DNA of 64,000 nucleotides from Pseudomonas sp. FeN3W. Its GTDB lineage: Bacteria; Pseudomonadota; Gammaproteobacteria; Pseudomonadales; Pseudomonadaceae. The position numbers were made by a program, and so were the translations under genes. The stretch covers positions 1,751,001-1,815,000 of the forward strand of contig CP136010.1 of the NCBI GenBank assembly GCA_030263805.2, read 5' to 3'. A model generated the notes under the pieces. The model did not search any database. It saw only the letters and a list, made by a program, of their open reading frames with translations, and had not been told where the DNA came from. This document shows positions 62,744-64,000 of this stretch, piece by piece. Position 1 is the first letter of the stretch; every line of letters begins with the position of its first letter.

Positions 62744-63676
62744 TCACTCGTGCTCGAAGGCGTAGAACAGGTTGGGCTCGCTGACCAGGTATAGATTGCC
62801 CTGTGCATCGAAGGTCATCCCTTCGGCCTGCGGCACGCTGCGCTCCAGTCCGGCAAACCCGCTCCAGAGCGAGCGGAAGCTGACCAGCTCGCCCTCGGCA
62901 TCGAGCTCCAGCATCATCTTCGCCTCGTCGCTGAGCAGCACCAGATGGCCGGTACGCTCGTCGAAGTGCACCGAGGACAGATCACTGGCCATGTCCAGCG
63001 TCTCGATCCAGGCCTCACGGTCGATGATCTTGATGTCCATGTCACCTGCCAGACTGCGCTTGATGCCTTGGATCTCGTATAGCTTGCGCGGTGAATGCTC
63101 CTTGACCACGAACAGCCGATCACCGGCGCGGTCGTACCCGACGCCCTCGAAACCGGTATTGTCCGCGTCGTTCAGGGCCAGGGTAATGGAGCGGGCGTCG
63201 GTACGCTGCAGCGGACCGGCAATCCTGGGAACCTGCACGATCAACAGCGACTGCTTACGCTCCTCGGTCAACACAAGCAGGTCATCACCCAGATAGGTCA
63301 CGCCCTCTACGTCCTGGAACCCGCGCAGCGGGTAGCGCGCGAGGAAGCCGCCATCCTTGTCCAGCGCCAGCAGCTCTTCGGGGTTATTGACGACGCCCCA
63401 GAGATGGTCGCGGCGTTCGTCATAGGTCAGCCCGGAAAGATTGTCTTCCACCGTGGCCACCGGCAGCGCGTCGATCTTCACCCGGTATTCGGGTAGCCAG
63501 AGGCTGTGCCTTTCCCAGCTGCTCTCATGCCAGGTGGTTTTCAGCGTATAGAACAGCCGCTCGTCCAGATGAGTGGCGGTGACAACGTAGAGCAGGCCGA
63601 AAAAGACGCAGCCATAGGCCCAGGCCGGGCGCAGTGTCTTGATTCGTTCCAGGCGCGCTCTGGCAATGGCCAGCAT
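62744..63676 (-). CDS. SdiA-regulated domain protein (YjiK-like)
   Basis: A 310-aa protein with an N-terminal membrane anchor (YGCVFFGLLYVVTATH, about 20-36) and a beta-propeller-type periplasmic domain of the SdiA-regulated/YjiK family: LSGLTYDERRDHLWGVVNNP and FEGVGYDRAGDRLFVVKEHS. Function is unknown. The frame is open upstream to 63883, but ATG 63676 (MLAIARARLERIK) gives the membrane-anchored form. Confidence 0.86.
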   Translation of the reverse strand: MLAIARARLERIKTLRPAWAYGCVFFGLLYVVTATHLDERLFYTLKTTWHESSWERHSLWLPEYRVKIDALPVATVEDNLSGLTYDERRDHLWGVVNNPEELLALDKDGGFLARYPLRGFQDVEGVTYLGDDLLVLTEERKQSLLIVQVPRIAGPLQRTDARSITLALNDADNTGFEGVGYDRAGDRLFVVKEHSPRKLYEIQGIKRSLAGDMDIKIIDREAWIETLDMASDLSSVHFDERTGHLVLLSDEAKMMLELDAEGELVSFRSLWSGFAGLERSVPQAEGMTFDAQGNLYLVSEPNLFYAFEHE

Positions 63677-63906
63677 CGTTGGTCTTCTCGTTCTGGGAAT
63701 GGTAGGCAGGCTGCCTGGCGCTTGTTGCAGTTGCATGAAGGTCGGGAACGCATGATGCGCTAAGGACTCACAGCGACATTCCGACCGCCTCCTGCCCTGG
63801 TGGTTCCAGCGCAGCGGCGACCGTTCGGAACTCTCGGGCGCACTCGAGAGCCCAATGCCCAGAGCCGTGCTTGGGCACCGCAATCGAACGTTCAGGAGAG
63901 TGATAC

Positions 63907-64000
63907 ATGCGGGTAGAAGGATTCTTCGAATGGCTGGGACAGGCGCTGGGCGCGGTCATACGTTTCATCGTCGAGGCGCTAGGCGACTTCTTCGGCCTGT
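63907..64000 (+). CDS. Partial hypothetical protein (3' end outside window)
   Basis: An ATG with CAGGAGAG upstream opens MRVEGFFEWLGQALGAVIRF and continues IVEALGDFFGL to the window edge. The start is rich in Phe, Gly and amphipathic helix-type residues. I do not recognise it and only 31 codons are visible. Confidence 0.6.
   Translation, partial: MRVEGFFEWLGQALGAVIRFIVEALGDFFGL

Overview
The window is a high-GC gammaproteobacterial chromosome segment. Gene content and order match Pseudomonadaceae, most likely the Pseudomonas stutzeri (Stutzerimonas) group. The lpt-rpoN-ptsN-rapZ-ptsO cluster, mreBCD next to gatCAB, RoxSR, the piuA/piuC pair, Gcd and a Pseudomonas-type fructose PTS all point that way. 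This assignment rests on recognised protein families, not on a database search. No tRNA, rRNA, CRISPR array, prophage or intact insertion sequence was seen.

Region 1 (1-8.6 kb) is envelope biogenesis plus nitrogen-PTS. It holds mlaF/mlaE (leftward), then a rightward run kdsD-kdsC-lptC-lptA-lptB-rpoN-hpf-ptsN-rapZ-ptsO. These genes make and export the Kdo/LPS core and carry sigma-54 with its PTS-Ntr neighbours. Region 2 (8.6-23.1 kb) is mostly leftward: pmbA, tldD, a nitrilase-family amidase, yhdP, rng, maf, an unrecognised coiled-coil protein with a PEGA-like C-terminus, then mreD-mreC-mreB. darP is the only rightward gene there. Region 3 (23.4-29.4 kb) is rightward: gatCAB, a short RlpA-like lipoprotein and two tandem YrbG-type cation/Ca2+ antiporters of equal length.

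Region 4 (29.5-34.5 kb) holds a leftward bactofilin / coiled-coil membrane protein / M23 peptidase cluster, an AEC transporter and the redox two-component system RoxSR. Region 5 (34.5-45.3 kb) is mostly iron acquisition. A CirA-like TonB receptor under a Fur-box-like site is followed by PepSY-TM, DUF2271, DUF4198 and diflavin-reductase genes, which together look like a reductive iron-handling set. Convergent to it is a PiuA-type receptor, divergent from piuC and a Sel1-repeat gene, with an intergenic region rich in regulatory-looking repeats. speC and prfC follow.

Region 6 (48.5-50.5 kb) is the most accessory-looking stretch. It has a small secreted protein, a DUF559 nuclease-like gene whose last 22 codons lie inside a palindromic REP-like element, and a 486-bp tandem duplication. 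Each duplicated unit carries an inverted pair of the palindrome and a degenerate copy of the 3' end of gcd, whose intact copy follows. Region 7 (50.5-64 kb) has gcd (periplasmic glucose oxidation), the fruBKA phosphotransferase operon with divergent fruR and a perfect palindromic FruR operator, a MazG-like pyrophosphohydrolase, cmoM, two DUF4136 lipoproteins, a YdcZ-type transporter, an SdiA-regulated/YjiK-like protein and a gene cut by the window end.
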